Shown here piece after piece: positions 1-5,506 of a stretch of 5,544 nucleotides of DNA (position 1 is its first letter; the number at the start of each line of letters is the position of its first letter). Below the pieces are notes generated by a model. The model saw only the letters and a program-made list of their open reading frames with translations. It ran no database searches and was not told the DNA's origin. Source of the DNA: Anaerolineae bacterium (GTDB lineage Bacteria; Chloroflexota; Anaerolineae; 4572-78; J111); contig JAGRBY010000494.1 in assembly GCA_020433835.1 (NCBI GenBank), positions 1 to 5,544 of the forward strand, in the 5' to 3' direction. The translations under genes were made by a program, and so were the position numbers.

Positions 1-420
1 CTGGTGCAGGCGTTAGAGGACGGCATGGCCTGGGCCAAGTTTGTCGAATGGATTACGGCTCAGGGTGGTGATCAGGCCGTTATCGACAACCCTGATCTGC
101 TGCCGCAAGCGCCACTGATCGAGACGGTGGCGGCCCCGCGTAGTGGCTTTATCACGGCTATCGATGCCGCCGAGGTCGGCAAAACAGGGGTGATGCTGGG
201 CGGTGGACGCACCAAAAAAGGCGATCCCATCGACTACGGTGTCGGCATTGTGCATCACGCGAAAGTCGGCGATGAACTGGCCGAGGGTGATCCGCTGCTA
301 ACCATCCACGCTAATAATGAAGAGAGCTTCACCGCAGCAAAGGAGCGATTGTTAGCCGCCATCACCTGGGCCGATGCGCCGATAACCCCGCCACCCCACA
401 TTCGTAAAATCATCGGCTAG
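1..420 (+). CDS. Pyrimidine-nucleoside phosphorylase, C-terminal part (5' truncated by window edge)
   Basis: The reading frame is open from base 1 and ends at TAG 418-420, giving 139 residues. It matches the C-terminal part of the thymidine/pyrimidine-nucleoside phosphorylase family, which cleaves thymidine, and in the pyrimidine type also uridine, with phosphate to the free base and (deoxy)ribose-1-phosphate in cytoplasmic salvage. Visible landmarks are the LEDGMAWAKFVEW helix with the following AQGGD, and then the C-terminal α/β 'PYNP_C' domain at about residues 38-105, with APRSGFI, the glycine-rich GVMLGGGRTKKGDPIDYGVGI, and GDELAEGDPLLTIHAN. Family members are about 430-440 residues long, so roughly 300 residues, including the phosphate-binding and catalytic domain, lie outside the window. 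The only in-frame GTG near the edge (4-6) is not a plausible start. deoA (thymidine phosphorylase) and pdp (pyrimidine-nucleoside phosphorylase) cannot be separated from this fragment, so no symbol is given. yraN begins 4 nt after its stop, suggesting one transcript. Confidence 0.93.
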   Translation: MVQALEDGMAWAKFVEWITAQGGDQAVIDNPDLLPQAPLIETVAAPRSGFITAIDAAEVGKTGVMLGGGRTKKGDPIDYGVGIVHHAKVGDELAEGDPLLTIHANNEESFTAAKERLLAAITWADAPITPPPHIRKIIG

Positions 421-424
421 TTCC

Positions 425-784
425 GTGGATAGCCGAAAGCAGACCGGCCAACAGGGCGAAGACATCGCCGCAGGCTATTTTATCGAGCGCGGCTTCCATA
501 TTCTCGACCGCAACTGGCGCTGTCCGACCGGCGAGCTAGACATCGTCATGGAGCAGGGCGATATCCTGATTTTTGTCGAAGTTCGCACCCGACGCGGGCA
601 GCGCTACGGCACGGCTGAAGAAAGTATTACCCCCGGCAAGCAAGCCCGCCTCATCGAACTGGCCCACAGCTACATCCAACAGGTGCAGCCGCCACATCGA
701 CAGTGGCGCATCGACATTGCGGCGGTGCGTTTGGGCCACGGATCACCGCAAATTAATCACCTTGAAAATGCCATCGGTTGGTAA
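425..784 (+). CDS. yraN: YraN/UPF0102 family protein, predicted nuclease fold
   Basis: This 119-residue protein has the full length of the UPF0102/YraN family (about 115-130 aa). The family is predicted to have a PD-(D/E)xK-type, Holliday-junction-resolvase-like fold; its cellular role is not firmly established. Conserved features are in order: GQQGEDIAAGYFIERGF (E12 in the GE pair), the DRNWRCPTGELDIV block with E37 and D39, and FVEVRTR with E52. These are the usual acidic residues of the family's putative metal site; R54 stands where many members have lysine, a common variant. The C-terminal half keeps the ITPGKQ.RL and RIDIAAV segments. GTG 425 is the only possible start: the frame is closed by TAA at 383-385 and no other start codon lies between. 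No clear Shine-Dalgarno sequence precedes it, and the stop of the phosphorylase gene is 4 nt upstream, so translational coupling is likely. It ends at TAA 782-784. Confidence 0.93.
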   Translation: MDSRKQTGQQGEDIAAGYFIERGFHILDRNWRCPTGELDIVMEQGDILIFVEVRTRRGQRYGTAEESITPGKQARLIELAHSYIQQVQPPHRQWRIDIAAVRLGHGSPQINHLENAIGW

Positions 785-813
785 CGGTTACGCCTTACGC
801 CGTTGGGCGAACG

Positions 814-904
814 AACAAGGCGACAGTCACTTTTTGATTGAGGATGTATGTCCGTTTGGCCCAAGTAGGTCGATTTATCATGGCCAAGTGACTGTCACCT
901 TGTT
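814..904. repeat. Long-looped inverted repeat with nested GTGACnGTCAC palindrome
   Basis: The left arm 814-832 and right arm 886-904 are reverse complements over 19 bp with one mismatch (the core reads AAGTGACTGTCACCTTG on the right). They are separated by 53 bp. The right arm contains the perfect palindrome GTGACTGTCAC (888-898); the left arm has the same motif with one change. A second, shorter pair (TTGGCC 856-861 with GGCCAA 882-887) lies inside the loop and overlaps the right arm, so two foldings compete. There is no T-tract after it, which argues against an ordinary terminator. It could be a small non-autonomous mobile repeat, a REP-like element, or a paired binding site. The family is not identified. 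Confidence 0.65.
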
Positions 905-1017
905 GCTCTGTTGCCGTTAAACGCCTCTAGCCCATCTGGGTGAGTAATAGCTCACATTACGCCCTAAACATCACCCAACGATATATAGCCATAAACGATC
1001 AACTTTGATAAGCTCTT

Positions 1018-1023
1018 TATAGT
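1018..1023 (+). promoter_or_regulatory. Possible -10 element upstream of mscS
   Basis: TATAGT at 1018-1023 matches the TATAAT consensus at five of six positions and lies 107 nt upstream of the mscS start. No good -35 box is found 16-18 bp upstream; TTGATA at 1005-1010 is much too close. This is a weak call, made mainly because mscS must have a promoter somewhere in this gap. Confidence 0.25.
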
Positions 1024-1113
1024 GCATTTCTACAGCCAGGCTGCCCACAAAAGACGGTAAGCATGGTACAGGCTGCCACTATTATTACCATATTTACGAC
1101 TAACCAAAGCACG

Positions 1114-1120
1114 AAAGGAG
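1114..1120 (+). promoter_or_regulatory. Ribosome-binding site of mscS
   Basis: AAAGGAG is a near-perfect Shine-Dalgarno sequence. Two adjacent in-frame starts follow: GTG 1130 (9 nt after the site) and ATG 1133 (12 nt). The spacing favours GTG 1130, although ATG is the stronger codon; the products differ by a single residue. Confidence 0.75.
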
Positions 1121-1250
1121 TTTAACACAGTGATGGATATCAGCATCTCAGCCGCTATTACAAAAATTAACGAGATGATGAATGGCCTTATCGCGGCTTT
1201 GCCAAACGTGGTTATTGGCATTATTATCTTCATTGCTTTTCTATTTGGTA

Positions 1251-1408
1251 GTGTCGATCTGTTGACTGATAGGAGAATGTCATTCCCGCATGCTTTTAGC
1301 GGGAATCCAGCCGACGGAGCTATGGATGCCCGCTAACTACACTCGGGCATGACAGCCGTTTAGGCGTCATCAGTCAATATGTGTGCACCACCTTCTATTT
1401 ATCGCCAC
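1251..1408. mobile_element. Small non-coding insertion in mscS (MITE-like), probable limits
   Basis: This segment interrupts mscS between TM1 and the basic linker before TM2. Its proposed ends are inverted repeats, GTGTCGAT (1251-1258) and ATCGCCAC (1401-1408), seven of eight complementary. Inside lies a perfect 9-bp pair, TTGACTGAT (1262-1270) with ATCAGTCAA (1369-1377), and then the central palindromic repeat at 1278-1354. The flanks TTTGGTA (1244-1250) and ATGGGTA (1409-1415) match at five of seven positions, including a shared GGTA, and may be a decayed target duplication. Deleting one flank plus the element (165 bp, 55 codons) joins LFG directly to KKLIRQ in frame, as expected of an intact channel. 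It encodes no transposase, so it would need one in trans. That something was inserted is well supported; the exact ends are inferred from symmetry and frame. Confidence 0.55.
1278..1354. repeat. 77-bp palindromic repeat of the TGTCATTCCCGC...GCGGGAAT type
   Basis: The outer arms TGTCATTCCCG (1278-1288) and CGGGCATGACA (1344-1354) are complementary with one mismatch. Each half also folds alone: ATTCCCGC/GCGGGAAT (1282-1289 with 1299-1306, 8 bp, 9-nt loop) and ATGCCCG/CGGGCAT (1326-1332 with 1344-1350, 7 bp, 11-nt loop). The inner segments GCGGGAATCCA (1299-1309) and TGGATGCCCGC (1323-1333) pair as well, with one mismatch, so the element can form one long hairpin or two short ones. It resembles the ATTCCC...GGGAAT class of dispersed bacterial repeats (Neisseria dRS3 has that core with an 8-bp spacer, whereas the spacer here is 13 bp). 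It supplies the TAA (1334-1336) that ends the first mscS piece. Confidence 0.75.
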
Positions 1409-2231
1409 ATGGGTAAAAAGCTCATTCGTCAGATAACGGCGCGGTCGGGATTATCAAAAAGCGCCAGCTTGCTCATGGGGCGTCTGTCGCGATGGTTTAT
1501 TATCTTATTTGGGGGGCTAATTGCCTCATCAATTGTCATCCATTCGTTTGAACCTGGACAACTCATTCAACTACTGGGAATTAGCAGTATTGCCATCGGT
1601 TTTGCCTTTCGCGATATTGCTCAAAACTTCTTGGCCGGTATTCTTATTCTTTTAACCCACCCCTTTAGAATTGGCGATCAGATTATTGATTACGAAGGAA
1701 CGGTGCAGGAGATTAAGACGCGAGCCACCATCATCAAAACATATGATGGTCGCCGGGTCGTTATACCCAATGCCGAGTTATTTACCGACTCCGTTACAGT
1801 TAATACCGCCCACCCAAGCCGCCGCACCGAGTATGGCGTGGGCATCGGCTATGAAGACGATATCGAGAAAGCCCGCGAAATTATGCTGGATATGCTGCAC
1901 AACACTGAAGGCGTTCTGTCGAACCCCGCGCCCGATGTTTTACCGGTAGCGCTCGATGCTTCTAGCGTAAATCTGAAGGCGCGTTGGTGGACGCCGCCCC
2001 AAAAAGCCGATGTGCGGGCCGTACAAGATCGAGTCATTTCACCATCAAGAAAAAGCTCAATGAAAACGACATTAACATTCCTTTCCCCATCCGCACCGTC
2101 TATCTCCACAACGAAACGAAAATGGAAAAAGAAGTTAATAATGGTAGCAGCGGGCAACATATAAACCAGCCCGAGTTTTCAGCCAACTAAAAATCTTCTG
2201 TAGTAAACGTAGTTTTGCAATATCCTTTTTA

Positions 2232-2237
2232 GAGGAG
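2232..2237 (+). promoter_or_regulatory. Ribosome-binding site of the LysM gene
   Basis: GAGGAG lies 8 nt before ATG 2246 and fixes that start. The gap between the end of mscS (2190) and this start is 55 nt with no terminator, which fits co-transcription with mscS. Confidence 0.8.
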
Positions 2238-2245
2238 AACTAATT

Positions 2246-3338
2246 ATGACAACGAAATCAACATTGAAGGCAGCTGATTGGGATTTGCTCAAGGGATCGC
2301 CCCAGCTTATTGAAACCATGATGACCGAGCACCGCTCTGGTCGCGGGGCTTTGGTGGACAAGCGCTATCAGCACATTCTTGATAAAGTGATAACGGAATA
2401 CAAAACAAACAATGCCCTGGTTAATGACGTACAAGAGTTTAACAGGAACCCAACGCTCAACAGTGCCATCACCTTTGAGCAGGCCCAGAAAAAGATGGAG
2501 CAAATTGGCACGCTGCTTGAAAACAACGTTGATTCTCCCGATGCCGATGCCATACGGGAGTTTTTGCTGACTATTAGCCAACACTTTGCCGAAGAAACCA
2601 GCGAAGGTTTGTTTGGCATGGGCAGCAATGTTAGCGACAAAGAAACCGAAATTTTGGACATCATGAAAGTCGCCCTAAAAGCGACCGACACCGATGCTCA
2701 GCGCCGCGAACGTGAAGCTCAACAGGAAAAGGCCAAAGCCAAAGCTGCGGAAGAAGCCACCAAAAAGCGTGAAGCTGAAGCCAAAGCCAAGGCCGAAGCC
2801 GCCGAAGAAGCTGCTAAAAAGCGTGAAGCCGAAGCCAAAGCCAAGGCTCAAGCTGAAGAAGAAGCCGCCAAAAAGCGCGAGGCGAAAGCCAAGGCCGAAG
2901 CTGAAGCAGGCCAAAGCTGCCGAGGAAGCTCGTAAAAAACAGGAAGCCGCAGCAAAAGCCAAGGCTGAAGCCGAAGCGAAGGCGAAGGCCGTTGAGGAAG
3001 CCCGCAAGAAACAAGAGGCCGAAGCTAAAGCTGAAGCCGAAGCCAAGGCCAAAGCCGCCGAGGAAGCCCGCAAGAAACAAGAAGCCGATACCAAACCCAC
3101 CATGGCCGTTCCCAAAGCTGAACCGGCTAAAGTTGAGTCTAAACCGGCGACAGCCCCGACGCCGGTTCAAGCGACCGCCGCACGGATTTATGAAGTTAAA
3201 CCCGGTGACAGTTTAAGCAAAATTGCTTTAGAAGTCTACGGCAATGCCGGTCGCTGGCCGGAGATTTTTGAGGCCAATAAAGATCAAATCAAAAACCCCA
3301 ATCTCATTCACCCCGGTCAAAAGCTGCGTATCCCCTAA
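2246..3338 (+). pseudogene. Coiled-coil LysM-domain protein, apparently frameshifted within its repeat
   Basis: From ATG 2246 the frame encodes a soluble, mostly helical domain (about residues 1-150, DWDLLKGSPQLIETMM onward) that I do not recognise, and then a Lys/Glu/Ala-rich helix. It stops at TAA 2933-2935 (229 aa, ending GQSCRGSS). The same repeat continues without a break one frame over and ends in a LysM domain (3186-3335: YEVKPGDSLSKIALEVYG, then IFEANKDQIKNPNLIHPGQK, LRIP) at TAA 3336-3338. Restoring two bases, CA, near 2906 turns the junction into a standard repeat unit and gives a 364-aa protein. There is no signal peptide or membrane segment, so a cytoplasmic location is expected, as for E. 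coli Kbp/YgaU, whose LysM domain this one resembles. LysM domains otherwise bind peptidoglycan or chitin. Between repeat and LysM lies a Pro/Ala/Thr-rich linker. A decayed gene, length variation in the repeat, and a sequencing error all remain possible; a programmed shift is unlikely because no slippery heptamer is evident. Confidence 0.8.
2762..3087 (+). repeat. In-gene repeat coding for KK(R/Q)EA-type coiled-coil units
   Basis: Degenerate tandem units begin with KKREA or KKQEA and end with EEAA or EEAR. Their lengths are 18, 18, 22 (after correcting the 2-nt loss), 24 and 22 residues, followed by a partial final unit, KKQEAD. Early units use KKRE and late units KKQE, suggesting two rounds of expansion. 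The DNA is built of GAAGCC/AAAGCC/AAGGCC-like hexamers, which favours slippage and unit-number change. The translated segment should form a long single helix or coiled coil separating the N-terminal domain from LysM. Confidence 0.85.
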
Positions 3339-3362
3339 CCAATCGGCATTGGAATGACTCAC

Positions 3363-3399
3363 ATACCCCTAAGCTGTTAACAGTTTAGGGGTATTTTTT
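3363..3399 (+). terminator. Strong intrinsic terminator after the LysM gene
   Basis: ATACCCCTAA (3363-3372) pairs perfectly with TTAGGGGTAT (3385-3394). The stem extends inward through one G-T pair and CTG/CAG to a TTAA loop (3377-3380), giving a 14-bp stem, followed directly by six T (3394-3399). It begins 25 nt after the LysM stop and should isolate the kinase gene from the upstream transcript. Confidence 0.93.
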
Positions 3400-3456
3400 A
3401 TCTTCAGACCCCATTCCAACAACATCACCCCAGTCCACAATAGGTGTACTTCAGAA

Positions 3457-3490
3457 TTGGGGCACCCCATAACTGAATGGCGCCCCCCAA
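3457..3490. repeat. Imperfect GC-rich hairpin upstream of the kinase promoter
   Basis: TTGGGGCACCCCAT (3457-3470) and ATGGCGCCCCCCAA (3477-3490) are complementary at 11 of 14 positions around a 6-nt loop, AACTGA. It ends 13 bp before the -35 box, where an activator or repressor might bind, and no T-run follows. Its role is unknown. Confidence 0.4.
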
Positions 3491-3502
3491 ATATGGCGGC
3501 TA

Positions 3503-3531
3503 TTGACAAGAGTTATCGACTAAGGTAACAT
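3503..3531 (+). promoter_or_regulatory. Sigma-70-type promoter of the sensor kinase gene
   Basis: TTGACA (3503-3508) is a perfect -35 box. TAACAT (3526-3531) follows after exactly 17 bp and matches the -10 consensus at four of six positions. Transcription would start near 3538, leaving a leader of about 100 nt before ATG 3638. It lies behind the terminator at 3363-3399, so the kinase is probably an independent transcription unit. Confidence 0.65.
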
Positions 3532-3637
3532 AATCGCACGAAAAGATAAAAATCTGTTTCTATTTTTCCTCTCCCCTCATCTGCCAATTTTCGCCATTCA
3601 ATTCTAGCTCAAAAAGGTCAAAAGCAAGAAGCTTAAA

Positions 3638-5506
3638 ATGAATGTCGCCAAACACTCTCTTTCAAAATCAAATCCACCTCAACCAACAACTGACCAGGAA
3701 TCACCTAGCTTGTTCGATGAGCCACAAGCAGCAAAACCAGCCCAGGCCGAAAGTGAAGCCCTCCTGCACGGTCTTTTTGAGTATGCCCCGGATGCCATCA
3801 TTGTGGTCGATAGCCAAGGCTATATCGCCCGGCTCAACGCCCAAGCCGAGACGATGTTTGGCTATAGTCGGGTCGAGTTGTTAGGCCAACCATTGGAACT
3901 GCTCTTGCCGGAACGTTTCCGGAAACAACACGTGGCTTATCGCCTCGGCTATATGATCGAGGCTCGCTTGCGACCAATGGGGGCCGGTCTGGAGTTGTTT
4001 GGGCGACGCAAAGACGGAACTGAGCTGGCCGTAGATATCATGTTGAGTCCGCTAGAGAGTTCTGAAGAGGCGATCGTCATTGCCGTCATTCGAGATGTGA
4101 CTGAGCGCAAACGGAGCCAAGAAAAGTTCCAGGGACTTCTGGAATCTGCCCCAGATGCGATGGTGATTGTCAATCAGGACGGACAGATTGTACTGGTCAA
4201 CGCCCAAACGGAGGAGTTATTTGGGTACAAGCGAGATCAGTTGTTGGGGCAATCGGTGGAGATGTTACTTCCTGAACAGTTCCGACTGAGCCATATCAAA
4301 CATCGGCAGAATTATTTTATGGCGCCTCAAACGCGATCAATGGGCCGGGGGCTGGAGCTATACGGCTTACGCCAGGATGGCGAGACGTTTCCTATTGAGG
4401 TTAGCCTAAGTACCTTGGAAACAGAAGATGGCCTATTGGTTTCGAGTGCTATCCGTGATATAACCAAGCGGAAGCAGATTGAAGCCGAACAGGCTCAATT
4501 GGCCGCCATTGTCGAGTCCTCTGATGTGGCTATTATTGGCAAAAACCTCGACGGTATCATCACCAGTTGGAATCGAGGGGCAGAAAGAATTTATGGTTAT
4601 ACTGTCGATGAGGTCAAGGGCCAATCGGTTTCTCTGCTCGTCCCGCCCAACCAGCCTGATGAAACCCCGCAAATTATGCAAAAGATCCGGCAAGGAGAAG
4701 TCACTGAACAATATGAAACGGTGCGAATCCGGAAAGATGGGTCGTCAATCCACGTCGCCTTAGCGGTATCGCCCATCAAAGATACCAACGGCCACATTGT
4801 CGGTGCTTCTGTCATTGCACGGGACATTAGCGAACGCAAGCAGGCCGAGACCCAACTCCGGGCCTCGCTCAAAGAGAAAGAAGCCTTGTTAAAAGAGATT
4901 CATCACCGGGTTAAAAACAATTTGCAAATCATCTCCAGCTTGCTCAAGTTGCAAGCCAGTTATATTCAAGATACCGAAACACAGGCTCTCTTTCAAGAGA
5001 GCCAGCACCGGATCAGAGCCATGGCCTTGGTCCATGAAACCTTGTATCTATCGCAAGACCTGGCCCAGATCGACTTTGCCCGCTATGTGCGGCAATTGAC
5101 CCACTACCTGTTGAGTGTCTATGGGGGGCAATCGCCTGATATTGAGATACAACTCGACCTGAAAGAGACGCTGTTAGACCTTGATCGGGCCATCGCCTGC
5201 GGTTTGATTATCGGGGAGTTGGTCTCTAACGCCCTAAAATATGCCTTTCCCCCGCCGGATGGCCAGACGGGTATAATTCACGTCGAACTGTGGCCGGTTA
5301 ACGAGAGCCAAATCAGGCTGACGATCCGTGATAATGGCGTCGGTTTTCCGGCCCACTTGGATTTTCGTCAGACCGAAACCTTGGGTTTACAATTGGTGAA
5401 CGCTTTGGTGACCGATGAACTTGATGGGATCATCGAACTTAATCGAAACGAGACGGGTCTTGACCACCATCAAGGAGCCTCGTTTGAGATGGTTTTTCCC
5501 GGCTAA
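3638..5506 (+). CDS. Cytoplasmic sensor histidine kinase, PAS-PAS-PAS-HisKA_2-HATPase_c
   Basis: This intact 622-residue protein has no signal peptide or membrane helix, so it senses an intracellular or diffusible signal. After a Pro/Gln-rich, probably disordered N-terminus (1-38) come three PAS domains at about 45-158, 165-279 and 287-401, each ending in an R-D-(V/I)-(T/S)-x-R-K type motif before a short linker helix. The HisKA_2 dimerisation region (about 408-475) carries EIHHRVKNNLQIISSLL; H423, just before R424, is the likely phosphorylated histidine. The HATPase_c domain follows: N-box with E527 and N531 (GELVSNALKYA), G1 box DNGVGFP (D565) and G2 box LGLQLV (582-587). All ATP-binding motifs look functional. 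HisKA_2 kinases pass phosphate to a separate response regulator; none is encoded here and no receiver domain is attached. No cofactor-binding residues for haem or flavin are obvious in the PAS domains, so the ligand is unknown. It ends at TAA 5504-5506. Confidence 0.95.
   Translation: MNVAKHSLSKSNPPQPTTDQESPSLFDEPQAAKPAQAESEALLHGLFEYAPDAIIVVDSQGYIARLNAQAETMFGYSRVELLGQPLELLLPERFRKQHVAYRLGYMIEARLRPMGAGLELFGRRKDGTELAVDIMLSPLESSEEAIVIAVIRDVTERKRSQEKFQGLLESAPDAMVIVNQDGQIVLVNAQTEELFGYKRDQLLGQSVEMLLPEQFRLSHIKHRQNYFMAPQTRSMGRGLELYGLRQDGETFPIEVSLSTLETEDGLLVSSAIRDITKRKQIEAEQAQLAAIVESSDVAIIGKNLDGIITSWNRGAERIYGYTVDEVKGQSVSLLVPPNQPDETPQIMQKIRQGEVTEQYETVRIRKDGSSIHVALAVSPIKDTNGHIVGASVIARDISERKQAETQLRASLKEKEALLKEIHHRVKNNLQIISSLLKLQASYIQDTETQALFQESQHRIRAMALVHETLYLSQDLAQIDFARYVRQLTHYLLSVYGGQSPDIEIQLDLKETLLDLDRAIACGLIIGELVSNALKYAFPPPDGQTGIIHVELWPVNESQIRLTIRDNGVGFPAHLDFRQTETLGLQLVNALVTDELDGIIELNRNETGLDHHQGASFEMVFPG

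Larger units (their letters stand above)
785..1129. other. Intergenic region without a recognisable gene
   Basis: No reading frame here resembles a protein; the open frames that enter it are out-of-frame continuations across yraN. It holds a long-looped inverted repeat at 814-904 (listed separately), a small 5-bp hairpin at 940-955 (GTGAG/CTCAC), and two direct copies of CAGGCTGCC at 1037-1045 and 1069-1077, 32 bp apart, just upstream of the mscS ribosome-binding site. No T-run follows yraN, so no intrinsic terminator is seen for the first two genes. Confidence 0.6.
1130..2190 (+). pseudogene. mscS: MscS-family mechanosensitive channel, broken by an insertion and a frameshift
   Basis: MscS channels are inner-membrane homoheptamers that release small solutes during hypo-osmotic shock. 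The first piece (1130 to TAA 1334-1336) carries TM1, around LPNVVIGIIIFIAFLFG. The frame resumes at about 1412 with KKLIRQITARSGLS, TM2 (RWFIILFGGLIASSIVI), the pore helix TM3 (LIQLLGISSIAIGFAFRD, then NFLAGILILL), the HPFRIGDQI turn, the β domain (EGTVQEI, YDGRRVVIPNAELF) and the cytoplasmic α/β domain to VQDRV. At 2037-2039 one T appears lost from a T-run; the true C-terminus (FTIKKKLNENDINIPFP onward) continues one frame over, to TAA 2188-2190. Removing 165 bp (see 1251-1408) and restoring one T gives 298 residues, normal for this short MscS class, so both lesions look recent. A remnant from ATG 1379 or 1409 could be made, but neither start has a ribosome-binding site, and it would lack TM1. 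Homologs in cyanobacteria and Chloroflexota look closer than E. coli MscS. Confidence 0.88.
3400..3637. other. Intergenic region between terminator and sensor kinase gene
   Basis: No protein-coding frame is seen. It contains the GC-rich hairpin at 3457-3490, the promoter at 3503-3531 and an A/T-rich leader. The kinase ribosome-binding site is weak: the best candidate is AAGAAG at 3626-3631, 6 nt before ATG 3638. AAAAAGG at 3611-3617 is too far upstream. Confidence 0.6.

Noticed and set aside
573..920. A 115-aa + strand frame overlapping yraN and running into the intergenic region
   Set aside because: It lies within yraN in another frame, resembles no family, and passes straight through the inverted repeat.
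1037..1077. Two direct copies of CAGGCTGCC 32 bp apart upstream of mscS
   Set aside because: Nine-base repeats are only weakly beyond chance; there are just two copies, so neither an operator nor a CRISPR-like array is supported.
2906..2935. Programmed ribosomal frameshift in the LysM gene
   Set aside because: No slippery heptamer, internal Shine-Dalgarno or downstream structure is evident, and the junction is explained better by a simple 2-nt loss from a repeat unit.
2675..3170. Long reverse-strand open frames rich in Phe, Leu, Gly, Ala and Ser opposite the LysM gene
   Set aside because: They are the antisense of the Ala/Lys/Glu codon repeat (GCC, AAG and GAA reversed) and show no independent domain or ribosome-binding site.
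3349..3419. An 8-bp inverted repeat, TTGGAATG (3349-3356) and CATTCCAA (3412-3419), surrounding the terminator
   Set aside because: It is short and widely spaced and adds nothing to a terminator that already has a 14-bp stem; chance is a sufficient explanation.
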